Source: Palsa-1439 sp050015495 (GTDB lineage Bacteria; Verrucomicrobiota; Verrucomicrobiia; Palsa-1439). Taken from it: 64,000 nt of DNA. Every line of letters begins with the position of its first letter. Positions within the stretch are counted from its first letter, which is position 1. The position numbers and the translations under genes are program-made. Below the pieces are notes generated by a model, which saw only the letters and a program-made list of their open reading frames with translations, had not been told where the DNA came from and ran no database searches. The DNA lies in contig JBEKBH010000011.1 in NCBI GenBank assembly GCA_050015495.1, positions 1 to 64,000 on the forward strand. The letters are read 5' to 3'. Positions 8,257 to 15,909 of this stretch are shown here, in pieces.

Positions 8257-9435
8257 ATGAGTTATGCTTTAACAACAGAACTCGCCATGGAAACGCTAAT
8301 CGCCCAGCCTCCCACGGAGTTTGCGCCGGCAGCGCGTGCCGACAGCGAGGAACTCCAACGCCAGATCGCGACTGTTTCCCGCATTCCGCGGTTGAACGAG
8401 CTATATGACGCGGTTGCCGACATTGTGGTCATCCTGAACCAGCATCGGCAAATCATTTATGCCAACAAAGCCCTGGAAGATGCCTTCCACCTCGAAGACC
8501 GGACAGCCATCTACGGACTGCGGCCCGGCGAGGCTTTGAATTGCCAGCACTGCGCTGAGATGCCCGGAGGGTGCGGAACGACACGGTTCTGCGGTCAGTG
8601 CGGAGCCGTGAGGGCGATTCTCTCGGGGCTTCGGGGAAAGAAGGCATTTGAAGAGTGCCACATGCTGCGCAATCCCGGAGGGGATGCGCTGGATCTGCGC
8701 GTGGTTTCCACCCCATATATGATCGAGGACGAGCCGTGTGTCATTTTTGTCGTCACGGATATTAGCCATGAAAAAAGGTTGCAGGTGCTGGAGCGTACCT
8801 TCCTTCATGATATTTCGAACGCCCTCATGGTACTGCGCGGCGTGGCGGATCTGGCTACGGTGAGCGGCTCGCTCGAAGATGCCACCCTTATCAAGAAGCT
8901 CGATCTGGGCGTCCAGATCATGACCAACGAGGTCAATGGCCACAAAGAATTACTGTCGGCCGAGAGCGGCGATTTGCCAATCCATCCAACCTCGATGTTT
9001 TCCCTTTCTGTTTTGCACGATGTTGTTGCCCTGTATCGAGGCCTGGAGATTGCCCGCGACAGAACGATTCAGATCGTCCCGTCATCCCCGAATGTGCGGT
9101 TCAGCACGGACAAAACGCAACTGACGCGGATTGTGGGGAACATGCTAAAGAACGCTCTGGAGGCTTCTCCCTCGGGCGAGCGCGTCCTCGTAGGGTGTGA
9201 CCGCGACCGCGACACGCAAGTCAGCTTCTGGGTGCAGAACTTTCAGGTCATGCCTCCCGAAGTGCAACTCCAGGTATTCAATCGCTCATTCTCGACCAAG
9301 GGCAATGGACGCGGCATTGGGACTTACAGCATCAAGTTGCTGTGCGAACGTTATCTAAAGGGGAAAGTTTCTTTCGTTAGCTCCGCCGAGCAAGGAACGA
9401 TCTTCAAAGTGGCGCTGCCCCTCGCGCTCGCATAG
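8257..9435 (+). CDS. PAS sensor histidine kinase with a cysteine-rich PAS domain
   Basis: Soluble, probably cytoplasmic kinase of 392 aa with no membrane segment. Layout: PAS about 45-170, phospho-acceptor helix with His184 in an HD (not HE) box, and an HATPase_c domain about 270-390 with an N-box NMLKNALEAS and a G-box-like GNGRGIGTYSIK. The PAS domain carries C96xxC99, Cys106, C112xxC115 and Cys134, a pattern that suggests a metal or redox cofactor. No response regulator follows; the single-domain regulator at 6685 is the nearest. A start at 8287 is possible. Confidence 0.85.
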   Translation: MSYALTTELAMETLIAQPPTEFAPAARADSEELQRQIATVSRIPRLNELYDAVADIVVILNQHRQIIYANKALEDAFHLEDRTAIYGLRPGEALNCQHCAEMPGGCGTTRFCGQCGAVRAILSGLRGKKAFEECHMLRNPGGDALDLRVVSTPYMIEDEPCVIFVVTDISHEKRLQVLERTFLHDISNALMVLRGVADLATVSGSLEDATLIKKLDLGVQIMTNEVNGHKELLSAESGDLPIHPTSMFSLSVLHDVVALYRGLEIARDRTIQIVPSSPNVRFSTDKTQLTRIVGNMLKNALEASPSGERVLVGCDRDRDTQVSFWVQNFQVMPPEVQLQVFNRSFSTKGNGRGIGTYSIKLLCERYLKGKVSFVSSAEQGTIFKVALPLALA

Positions 9436-9590
9436 ACGCCGATGTGGGGCGCTTGGCTTGTCTATTCCTGGGCCGCTTCGGCGTGTCTAGCACCCAGGCG
9501 TCACTCAACAGTGTTGGTGGTACACGAGATGTCGGGTGCCGGACAGCGCGTGCAGGTTCTCCCGGGATTCCGCGTTTCGACCGAAGCTCC

Positions 9591-9619
9591 TTGTGTCCAC
9601 ATGTGATGGTCGCTAGTAT
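9591..9619 (+). promoter_or_regulatory. promoter of the methyltransferase gene, leaderless
   Basis: TTGTGT (9591-9596), 17 bp, TAGTAT (9614-9619), then 8 bp to the ATG at 9628. It argues against the TTG at 9619, which lies in the -10 box itself. Confidence 0.6.
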
Positions 9620-9627
9620 TGTCGTTA

Positions 9628-10335
9628 ATGACTGACGAAACCGGGTTCCTCGATCCGCGTTGTTCACCCTCGACACTCGATCGCTATTCCGTCCGACGGG
9701 CGATTTTGGGTGCATTGTGCGATCAACTGCCGAATTTCCATGGCACAGTCCTGGATGTCGGCTGCGGCAAAATGCCGTATAAGAGTCTCGTGCTGGCTCC
9801 GCCAAGCCACGCGATCAACTACATCGGCCTGGATTTGAAGGGCAACATTTATCAGAAGCCCGACGTCGAATGGGATGGCCGCAAAATACCTCTTGCGGAT
9901 GCTTCCATCGACTGCGCCATGGCGACGGAAGTGTTTGAACACTGCCCGGAACCCAAAGAGGTGATGCGTGAGATTCTGCGAGTGCTCAAGCCGAATGGCC
10001 TTCTCTTTTTTACGGTCCCATTTCTGTGGCCGCTGCATGACGTGCCGCATGACGAATACCGTTACACGCCGTTCGCGCTTCAACGGCTGTTGTCATCTGC
10101 CGGTTTCGAGAAGATCACGCTGCGGGCCCTGGGTGGCTGGGATACCAGTCTCGCTCAGATGATTGGCTTGTGGGTGCGGCGCCGCCCGTTTTCTCCAACG
10201 AAACGTAAACTCCTTTCCGCTGTGGCCGCTCCTGTTGTCCGATTCTTGATTCGTCACGACCAGTTACCGAACAAATTTCACGAAAGCTGCATGATCACAG
10301 GCATCTCGGGGAAAGCGGTCAAGGCGGGCGGATGA
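9628..10335 (+). CDS. Class I SAM-dependent methyltransferase (methyltransferase-11 type)
   Basis: Small-molecule or lipid-type methyltransferase of 235 aa. Motif I is VLDVGCGKMPYK, the acidic end of beta-2 is IGLDLKG, and the post-I region ATEVFEHCPEP and the helix REILRVLKPNGLLFFTVPF are typical of the UbiE/type-11 group. The HDEYRYTP segment is common in methyltransferases near polysaccharide or glycolipid genes, but no such genes adjoin it, so the substrate is unknown. It seems monocistronic. Confidence 0.85.
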   Translation: MTDETGFLDPRCSPSTLDRYSVRRAILGALCDQLPNFHGTVLDVGCGKMPYKSLVLAPPSHAINYIGLDLKGNIYQKPDVEWDGRKIPLADASIDCAMATEVFEHCPEPKEVMREILRVLKPNGLLFFTVPFLWPLHDVPHDEYRYTPFALQRLLSSAGFEKITLRALGGWDTSLAQMIGLWVRRRPFSPTKRKLLSAVAAPVVRFLIRHDQLPNKFHESCMITGISGKAVKAGG

Positions 10336-10442
10336 CGAGCTTCCCTGGAATACCGACCACACCAACATAATCCCTGCCGGCGGCAAGGACGGCGAAAACC
10401 CGGCGTTGGTTTCTTGGAAAAATCCGACCATCCTTCTCTCAG

Positions 10443-10480
10443 CGCCACCAAATTACGGGCTGAACCAGCGGTTGGTGGCG
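10443..10480. repeat. 9-bp inverted repeat downstream of the methyltransferase gene
   Basis: CGCCACCAA (10443-10451) and TTGGTGGCG (10472-10480) are perfect arms around 20 nt, followed by TCTTAATTT. It could be a terminator for the methyltransferase gene, but the loop is long. Confidence 0.45.
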
Positions 10481-10501
10481 TCTTAATTTGAAATTTCCTG
10501 G

Positions 10502-10609
10502 CTACTTCTGGCTGTTGCGAATCTCATTCGCAATGGCGGCTTGCCACGCGGTTTCTCCGCTGGTATAGGTGAACTTGTGAATCGGCGTCTGCAGCAGCGC
10601 ATCGCCGAT
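10502..10609 (-). pseudogene. Possible gene remnant beside tRNA-Arg
   Basis: A short minus-strand frame after a TAA (10610-10612) reads a protein-like C-terminus, HKFTYTSGETAWQAAIANE, ending at a TAG at 10502-10504. It has no start codon and only 36 codons. It may be the tail of a decayed gene; the family is not recognised. The rest of the 290-bp gap before the tRNA holds only the inverted repeat at 10443. Confidence 0.3.
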
Positions 10610-10625
10610 TTACGCAGGTCATTGT

Positions 10626-10702
<77 letters not shown>

Positions 10703-10750
10703 GCCTTCGCTCCGGGCGCCGCGAGAGCAACGACGGGCCATTCCGTCCAC

Positions 10751-10778
10751 TTGTGCGGACGCCCATTTTCAGTACATT
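10751..10778 (+). promoter_or_regulatory. promoter of the secreted-protein gene at 10800
   Basis: TTGTGC (10751-10756), 16 bp, TACATT (10773-10778). The start codon is 22 bp downstream with GGAGG between, so this is a normal leadered transcript. Confidence 0.55.
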
Positions 10779-10799
10779 GTGAGTGATGCAGGAGGACAA

Positions 10800-11447
10800 A
10801 TGAAGCCCATGTTCGTTGCTTTGACCGTTGCCGCGTGGATCGGGGCTGCCGCCACCGCCAACGCGTGGTTGGGTGACTCCCAGGATGCCCTGACCCAGCG
10901 CTATGGCAAGCCCACGCTCGTGCAGTTGACCACCGGCGACATCCCCGCGCAAAAGGGCTACTACACCGAGCTCAAGGAAAGCTATGGCACCAATACCAGC
11001 CTGATCGCGTGGACGGGAACGAACTACGACGAGATCGGCTTCGGTATGGACCTCGTGGAAACTCGCAGCCGCTACACGTTCGCGAAGGATGGCTTGCCCA
11101 TCGTCGTTTACATCGGCGCCGCCGGCGAGAAATACAACGGTGTCGACTTCGCCGCCCGCTCGGCCCGCGAAATCATCAATTCCGGGGCCGTTTGGGAAAC
11201 CGACAAGAGCGGCGATAAATTCCGTCATCCCCTGCCGCTGGCGCCGTCCGTCGTCGACGCCTTCTTGGAAAACAACAAGGGTGACTCGGCCTGGGCCGAT
11301 GCCTGGCAACCGTCCGCCATCCCCGGTACCTGGCTCAGACGGACCACCGATAAAATGCGCATGGCCATCGCTCACGGCACTTCCGAGCACGAGCTCTACC
11401 AGGTGGAAGTTCGGATGGTGGACGATACAACCCGTGCCTTGGATTGA
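10800..11447 (+). CDS. Secreted protein of unknown function
   Basis: The 215-residue product begins with a clear signal peptide (MKPMFVALTVAAWIGAAATANA, cleavage near residue 22). The mature part has no motif I recognise. It contains a possible short beta-sheet unit (QRYGKPTLVQL ... RYTFAKDGLPIVVYIG), like small periplasmic or outer-membrane-associated domains. GGAGG lies 6 bp before the ATG and decides the start. It is preceded by its own promoter and followed by a weak hairpin shared with the convergent parA gene. Confidence 0.8.
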   Translation: MKPMFVALTVAAWIGAAATANAWLGDSQDALTQRYGKPTLVQLTTGDIPAQKGYYTELKESYGTNTSLIAWTGTNYDEIGFGMDLVETRSRYTFAKDGLPIVVYIGAAGEKYNGVDFAARSAREIINSGAVWETDKSGDKFRHPLPLAPSVVDAFLENNKGDSAWADAWQPSAIPGTWLRRTTDKMRMAIAHGTSEHELYQVEVRMVDDTTRALD

Positions 11448-11467
11448 CCACCGCGTGGGCGGTCTTT
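11446..11467. terminator. weak hairpin between convergent genes
   Basis: GACCACC (11446-11452) pairs with GGCGGTC (11458-11464) with one mismatch, 5-nt loop, then TTT. It lies at the stop codon of the secreted-protein gene. Confidence 0.4.
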
Positions 11468-11488
11468 GCTCCGATTCCGACATCGGGG

Positions 11489-12331
11489 TCAGCCTGCCGT
11501 CGGCACCGGCGTTTCCACCCCGGCCGGCGCTTGCTCCGATGCCGGACCCGCGGGTGACGGCCACGGTTGCGCCAGCAGCTCGTCCGTCAACGAACGGTAG
11601 CACTGCGCCGCATACGAGCCCGAATCATACGTGGTGATCGGCTTGCCGAAACTGGGCGCTTCCGCCAGCCGCACGGTGCGCGGAATCACCGTCTTGTACA
11701 CCTTGCCCGCAAAATGTTTGCGCACTTCCGCCGCCACCTGTTGCGCCAGGTTCGTGCGTCCGTCGTACATCGTCAACACGATCCCCTGCACTTCCAACGA
11801 CGGGTTGGCGCCGCTGTCGCGAATTTGCTGCAGCACCCGCATGATCACCGCCAGGCCTTCCAGCGCAAAATACTCGGCCTGCATCGGCACGACCACGCTG
11901 TCCACCGCCGCCAGCGCGTTCATGGTCAAAATCCCCAGCGAGGGCGGACAATCCACAATAATGAAATCGTAACGGTCCGCGCCCTGGATCGGCGTCAGGG
12001 CAAACTGCAACCGCTGCAAATAATTCTCCGCCCGCGCCACGTCCACCTCCGCCACGGCCAGATCGACTTCACTGGGGATGATGTCCAGGTTCTCGTGACC
12101 GCCCGGGCGAATCGACTCGGTCAGTGAGGCGCCGCCGAGCAGGGCCTTGTACACGCTCCCACCGGAAAGTTTCTCCAACCCCAGTGCGCTCGTCGCGTTC
12201 GCTTGCGGATCGAGATCGAGCAACAACGTCCGTTTCCCCCGTTCCGCAAGACACGCCGCGAGGCTGACGGCTGTGGTGGTCTTGCCAACGCCCCCCTTTT
12301 GATTGGCCAGCGCGATACTGCGCGTACTCAT
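11489..12331 (-). CDS. parA: ParA/Soj-family chromosome-partitioning ATPase
   Basis: Deviant-Walker ATPase of 280 aa. The P-loop KGGVGKTT with signature lysine is at 12-19, Walker B-like IIVDCPPSLG is near residue 130, and the C-terminal PRTVRLAEAPSFGKPI is typical of chromosomal Soj. With ParB and parS it would drive origin segregation, but no parB is adjacent here, which is unusual. The last 25 residues are a Pro/Ala-rich tail. A good promoter sits 7 bp before the start codon. Confidence 0.9.
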   Translation of the reverse strand: MSTRSIALANQKGGVGKTTTAVSLAACLAERGKRTLLLDLDPQANATSALGLEKLSGGSVYKALLGGASLTESIRPGGHENLDIIPSEVDLAVAEVDVARAENYLQRLQFALTPIQGADRYDFIIVDCPPSLGILTMNALAAVDSVVVPMQAEYFALEGLAVIMRVLQQIRDSGANPSLEVQGIVLTMYDGRTNLAQQVAAEVRKHFAGKVYKTVIPRTVRLAEAPSFGKPITTYDSGSYAAQCYRSLTDELLAQPWPSPAGPASEQAPAGVETPVPTAG

Positions 12332-12338
12332 TCACCGC

Positions 12339-12368
12339 CTTATAGCCGAAATTCGCGCCCCTCGGCAA
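12339..12368 (-). promoter_or_regulatory. parA promoter, leaderless
   Basis: Minus strand TTGCCG (12363-12368), 18 bp, TATAAG (12339-12344), then 7 bp to the ATG at 12331. Confidence 0.6.
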
Positions 12369-12414
12369 GGCTGTTATGGGCCTCGCCATTCCTCCTCCGC
12401 CTGACTCCCCGGCC

Positions 12415-12470
12415 AAAAAAGAACCCCGCCAACTGTCCCGGCAGCGGTTTGCTCTTCACGCCTTGGCGGG
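12415..12470 (-). terminator. Rho-independent terminator of the UVR-motif gene
   Basis: On the minus strand CCCGCCAA (12463-12470) pairs with TTGGCGGG (12425-12432) around a 30-nt GC-rich loop, and is followed by a run of six T (A on the plus strand, 12415-12420). Confidence 0.6.
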
Positions 12471-12494
12471 AGACAGACGATCGAGGAAAGCGCC

Positions 12495-13262
12495 CTATCG
12501 GCGTTTTTCCGCTCCGCGCAGCGACCGGATGCGGTCGCGAAGTTCCGCGGCGCGTTCGTAGCGCTCGGTGGTGACGGCCTCCAGAAGCTGGTTTTCCAGT
12601 TGCTCCAACTCGGACAGGGGTTTGCTCTTCTGGATTTCCTCGGCGAGCTCGTGCAGCGCTTCCATCGACCGGCGCCGCTCGAACCGGAACGTGTCTTCCT
12701 CGATGTCCGGCAACGCCTCGATGGCCTCCGCGGCAGCGTGGACGATCGCCAGCGCCCGATGATGGTTGTTCTCCTCCATCGCCACCATCGCTGCGGCGAC
12801 AGCATTGATGCGCAGGACATAGGGCCGCCATTGTTCGAGATACTGACGGTCTTCGCTCCGCTTGGCGTAACGGCGGACGAAATCAAAGAGCTTCAAGTTG
12901 CGCACTGTGTCACGGACCGTGCGAGGCCAGTCCTTGAGTTGGAACAGATGCAGGTACCGGTAATAGTACAGCACGCCTTCGTTGAACAACTCGACGCACT
13001 CGTCGGGATCCAAGCGGAACCCGGCCTCCGCGCCGGCCTCCTTCGCCTCCCCGAGCCGGGCCAGGTAGTGGTCCAGCACCGACTCGGCGTTGTGGGGACG
13101 GGAACCGTCCGGGCGTCCGTCGAGGTCATACTGCTCGATGCCCAGCGGCAGGCGCACCTGCAAGACTTCCCGGCCGTTGGCCAAAGTGGCCACGCGGACG
13201 CAATCGTCCGGATCATACGGCCACGAATCGAGAAACGGTTTGAGGTCTGAATCCATTGCCAC
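12495..13262 (-). CDS. UVR (UvrB/UvrC)-motif protein of unknown function
   Basis: Cytoplasmic protein of 255 aa. The last 45 residues (LSELEQLENQLLEAVTTERY, then ERAAELRDRIRSL) match the UVR helical hairpin, which in UvrB/UvrC mediates their interaction and in McsA-type proteins serves other contacts. The remaining 200 residues are mostly helical and match nothing I recognise. The ORF starts at a GTG (13262) with a weak promoter (TTGCCA, 17 bp, CATCTT) ending 9 bp upstream; ATG at 13256 is the alternative. It is flanked by polX and parA on the same strand but has its own terminator. A DNA-repair role is only a suggestion. Confidence 0.75.
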   Translation of the reverse strand: MAMDSDLKPFLDSWPYDPDDCVRVATLANGREVLQVRLPLGIEQYDLDGRPDGSRPHNAESVLDHYLARLGEAKEAGAEAGFRLDPDECVELFNEGVLYYYRYLHLFQLKDWPRTVRDTVRNLKLFDFVRRYAKRSEDRQYLEQWRPYVLRINAVAAAMVAMEENNHHRALAIVHAAAEAIEALPDIEEDTFRFERRRSMEALHELAEEIQKSKPLSELEQLENQLLEAVTTERYERAAELRDRIRSLRGAEKRR

Positions 13263-13359
13263 GCCATTTCTAAGATGCCAGCGAATGCGCGACTTGGCAA
13301 CTGCGGAAGGCGAAAAAGACCGGCCCCGAGCTTCGCCATCTAATCGACACGAAATCCCG

Positions 13360-15114
13360 CTACCGCTTCAATGCCTTCTCCACGTCCTTGAGCGGCAGGC
13401 AATTGATGACATCCTTCTTTTCGAGCCAGCCTTTGCGGGCAATGCCGACGCCGACCGCCAGATACTGCAGGTCGGGGATGTTGTGGGCATCGGGATTGAT
13501 GGAGCACTTGACGCCGAGTTCCTTGGCGTGTTTCCACAGCCGCCAATCCATGTCGAGCCGGTACGGGTGGGCGTTGATCTCGATGATCTTGTTGTATTTG
13601 GCGGCGGCGGCGATGACCTCGGGCATGTTGACCGCATAACCCTCGCGTTCGAGCAGCAACCGGCCCGTCGGATGCCCGAGCATCGTGACTTTCGGATGAG
13701 CCAGCGCCTTGCAAATGCGCCGGGTCATTTTCTCGGCATCCATGTTGAACCCCTGATGCACGCTGGCGACGACGTAATCGAACAGCGCCAGCGTCTTGTC
13801 GTCGAAATCGAGCGAGCCATCGGGGAGAATGTCGCACTCGGTGCCGAAGAAAATACGGAAACCCTCCTTGGCGAACTTTGCATTCAGCTTCTTTACTTCC
13901 TCGGCCTGCTGGCGAACCCGCTTTTCGTCGAGACCGTTCGCCTGGCGCTCGGATTTGCTGTGATCGGCGATGCCGAAATACTCCAGACCCAGATCAAATG
14001 CCGCCTGCGCCATGGCCTCGACGGTCTCGATGCCGTCGCTCCACGTCGAGTGACAGTGAAACGTGCCGCGGAGGTTCTCCAGTTTGACCAGCCTTGGCAG
14101 CGTGTGATTCTCCGCCGCCTCGATCTCGCCCATGTCCTCGCGCATCTCGGGCTCGACATAATCCAGCCCGAGCGCCTCGTACAAATCCTCTTCGGTCTTG
14201 CACTTGATCGAACTGCCGAGTTCTTTCGCACTCTTTTCCTTCTCGGAAACGGGCGAGAAACCGTATTCGTTGAGTGACAGCTTCTTCAGTTTCAACGCGC
14301 GGGCGCGGAGCGCGACATTGTGCTCTTTGCTGCCCGTAAAATAATTGAGCGCGAACGCATATTGATCGTCGGTGACGACACGCAGATCGGCCTGGATGCC
14401 GCCCTTCAACACCACGCTGGCTTTCGTCTCGCCTTTGGCGGTGACCGTGAGGATGCCGGGAATCGTCACGAAATCATCAATGATTTGCTGCGCATCCTTC
14501 GGTTTGGCGCTGACAAGAAAATCGATGTCGCCAATCGTCTCGCGGCACCGGCGCAGGCTGCCCGCGATGCTGCACCGAATCACGCCATCGTGCGACCGGA
14601 GCGCCCCGATGATCGGCGTCGCCGCTGCATACGCCGTGTCGTAGTGATGGCGACCGCTGAACTGCCGCACGAGCGCGATGCCTTCGAGGATTTTCTGCTG
14701 CGATTTCTCACCGAACCCGTCCAGCGCAGCGATCTTGCCCGCCCGGCACGCCGCTTCGAGCTTCTCGATGGAATCAACCTTGAGTTTGTCGTAGACGATC
14801 TTCGCACGTTTCGGGCCGAACCCGGGGATCTTCAGCATTTCCAGCAGCCCCTGCGGCATCGTGGACTTCAATTCATCGTAAAACGCCAGTTTCCCCGTCG
14901 TGTACAACTCGGTGATCTTGGCCGCGAGATCTTTGCCGATCCCCTTGATATCGGTGAGGCGTTCCTCCTTGATCAGCGTGCCGAGGTCTTCCTGCAGGCC
15001 GTCCACCATGCGCGCCGCGTTGTAGTAGGCGCGGACGCGGAACGGGTTATCGCCCCGCAGTTCCAGCAGCGCGCCGATCTCCTCAAAAATCCCCGCGATT
15101 TCCTTCTTATCCAT
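13360..15114 (-). CDS. polX: Family X DNA polymerase with PHP nuclease domain (PolX)
   Basis: Repair polymerase of 584 aa. The N-terminal 8-kDa-like and helix-hairpin-helix regions (IKGIGKDLAAKI, IPGFGPKRAKIV, LDGFGEKSQQKI) bind gapped DNA. The palm has the nucleotidyltransferase signature GSLRRCRETIGDIDFLV with the metal-binding Asp pair, and a further Asp in IQADLRVV. The C-terminal PHP domain keeps its metal ligands (FHCHSTWSDG, GIADHS, GTECDI, NPDAHN), so 3'-5' exonuclease or phosphodiesterase activity is expected. Length equals B. subtilis PolX. The start overlaps the end of the BON gene by 8 bp, so the two are translationally coupled. Confidence 0.95.
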   Translation of the reverse strand: MDKKEIAGIFEEIGALLELRGDNPFRVRAYYNAARMVDGLQEDLGTLIKEERLTDIKGIGKDLAAKITELYTTGKLAFYDELKSTMPQGLLEMLKIPGFGPKRAKIVYDKLKVDSIEKLEAACRAGKIAALDGFGEKSQQKILEGIALVRQFSGRHHYDTAYAAATPIIGALRSHDGVIRCSIAGSLRRCRETIGDIDFLVSAKPKDAQQIIDDFVTIPGILTVTAKGETKASVVLKGGIQADLRVVTDDQYAFALNYFTGSKEHNVALRARALKLKKLSLNEYGFSPVSEKEKSAKELGSSIKCKTEEDLYEALGLDYVEPEMREDMGEIEAAENHTLPRLVKLENLRGTFHCHSTWSDGIETVEAMAQAAFDLGLEYFGIADHSKSERQANGLDEKRVRQQAEEVKKLNAKFAKEGFRIFFGTECDILPDGSLDFDDKTLALFDYVVASVHQGFNMDAEKMTRRICKALAHPKVTMLGHPTGRLLLEREGYAVNMPEVIAAAAKYNKIIEINAHPYRLDMDWRLWKHAKELGVKCSINPDAHNIPDLQYLAVGVGIARKGWLEKKDVINCLPLKDVEKALKR

Positions 15115-15562
15115 GACCGGCCTTTTTCACCTGTAACGTCGAATTCACCTCGCGCACGCCATCCGTCTCGAGCGCGACGAGCATGGCTCTCCCGATTTGC
15201 TGGTGCGACGAGACGTCACCCGCCAACGTGACGCGGCCATCGGTGGTGTTGACCGAAATGCTGAAGACGGAAAGATCGCGGTCGAGCGCGTACTTGGCCT
15301 TGATCTTCGCCGTGATCGCTGCGTCCGACGACGCGCTCGCCATGGCCGCGCCAAAGTCGGTTGCCTGACGACGCAGCACCCGGCCGGTGCGGCTGAGTTC
15401 GGCACTGATTTCGTCGCTGCCCAGGTGCCAGGCGGTGAGCTTGGCGTTGACGGCGTCCCAGGCGTGCGTCACGCGCGGGTCTTTCCGGGCGACGACGAAA
15501 TACCAGCCCGTGCCCGCCGTCAGGAACGCCCCCACGATCAGCCCGATGAAAAAATCTTTCAT
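15107..15562 (-). CDS. BON-domain protein with N-terminal membrane anchor
   Basis: A 151-residue protein: one hydrophobic segment at residues 2-22 (uncleaved anchor or signal), then a linker, then a BON domain at about 80-145 (ITAKIKAKYALDRDLSVFSI ... GRVTLAGDVSSHQQIGRAMLVA). BON domains bind lipid or membranes and occur in OsmY-like periplasmic proteins. I start it at 15562 because GGAGG (minus strand, 15568-15572) and a promoter precede that codon. Coupling to polX by an 8-bp overlap is odd for an envelope protein. Confidence 0.85.
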   Translation of the reverse strand: MKDFFIGLIVGAFLTAGTGWYFVVARKDPRVTHAWDAVNAKLTAWHLGSDEISAELSRTGRVLRRQATDFGAAMASASSDAAITAKIKAKYALDRDLSVFSISVNTTDGRVTLAGDVSSHQQIGRAMLVALETDGVREVNSTLQVKKAGHG

Positions 15563-15579
15563 GCTGTCCTCCAGCCGGC

Positions 15580-15608
15580 ATCTTATCGCTGAATCCGTTT
15601 CGAGGCAA
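15580..15608 (-). promoter_or_regulatory. promoter of the BON-polX operon
   Basis: Minus strand TTGCCT (15603-15608), 17 bp, TAAGAT (15580-15585). A short leader carrying GGAGG leads to the ATG at 15562. Confidence 0.6.
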
Positions 15609-15660
15609 TCCAACGAAAAAAGCGTTGCGCCCCACGGCGCGGCCCGCGATAACAAGCCTC

Positions 15661-15897
15661 ATGCCGCGATATATCAGTCAGCACACGATTGCGTGCCTGA
15701 CGCGTCAGGCGTTGCAGGCGCTCATCGCCGAATTGAAACGCGACGAGACTGTCAAGACCATCCGCTGCGCTTCCGATTCGCTCGAGGGAAAACTGCTGTG
15801 CGAGTTCGAGGCGCCCGACAAGGATACCGTCGTCGCGTTCCTGGCCGTCCACAACATGCGCCCGCAATGGGTCATGCGGGTCGAGCAGGAGTGGTAA
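15661..15897 (+). CDS. Small alpha/beta protein, possibly DUF4242-like
   Basis: A 78-residue cytoplasmic protein. Its beta-alpha-beta pattern (MPRYISQHTI ... VKTIRCASDSLEGKLLCEFE ... APDKDTVVAFLAVHNM) resembles the ferredoxin-like DUF4242 family, but without its usual histidine-rich metal site, so I hold the assignment loosely. I chose the ATG at 15661 because the fold starts there. It runs convergently against the subtilase gene, with 12 bp between the two stop codons. A short stem CGCCGG/CCGGCG lies across the junction. Confidence 0.65.
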   Translation: MPRYISQHTIACLTRQALQALIAELKRDETVKTIRCASDSLEGKLLCEFEAPDKDTVVAFLAVHNMRPQWVMRVEQEW

Positions 15898-15909
15898 GTG
15901 TCGCGCCGG

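Noticed and set aside
9619..9627. TTG start for the methyltransferase
   Set aside because: The TTG begins at the last base of a good -10 box, so it is upstream of the likely transcription start; the ATG at 9628 is used.
12339..12494. parB next to parA
   Set aside because: No open frame with ParB features in this gap or in the flanking genes; the neighbour is a UVR-motif protein.
13090..14277. 395-codon plus-strand frame over polX
   Set aside because: Antisense to polX, which has full catalytic motifs.
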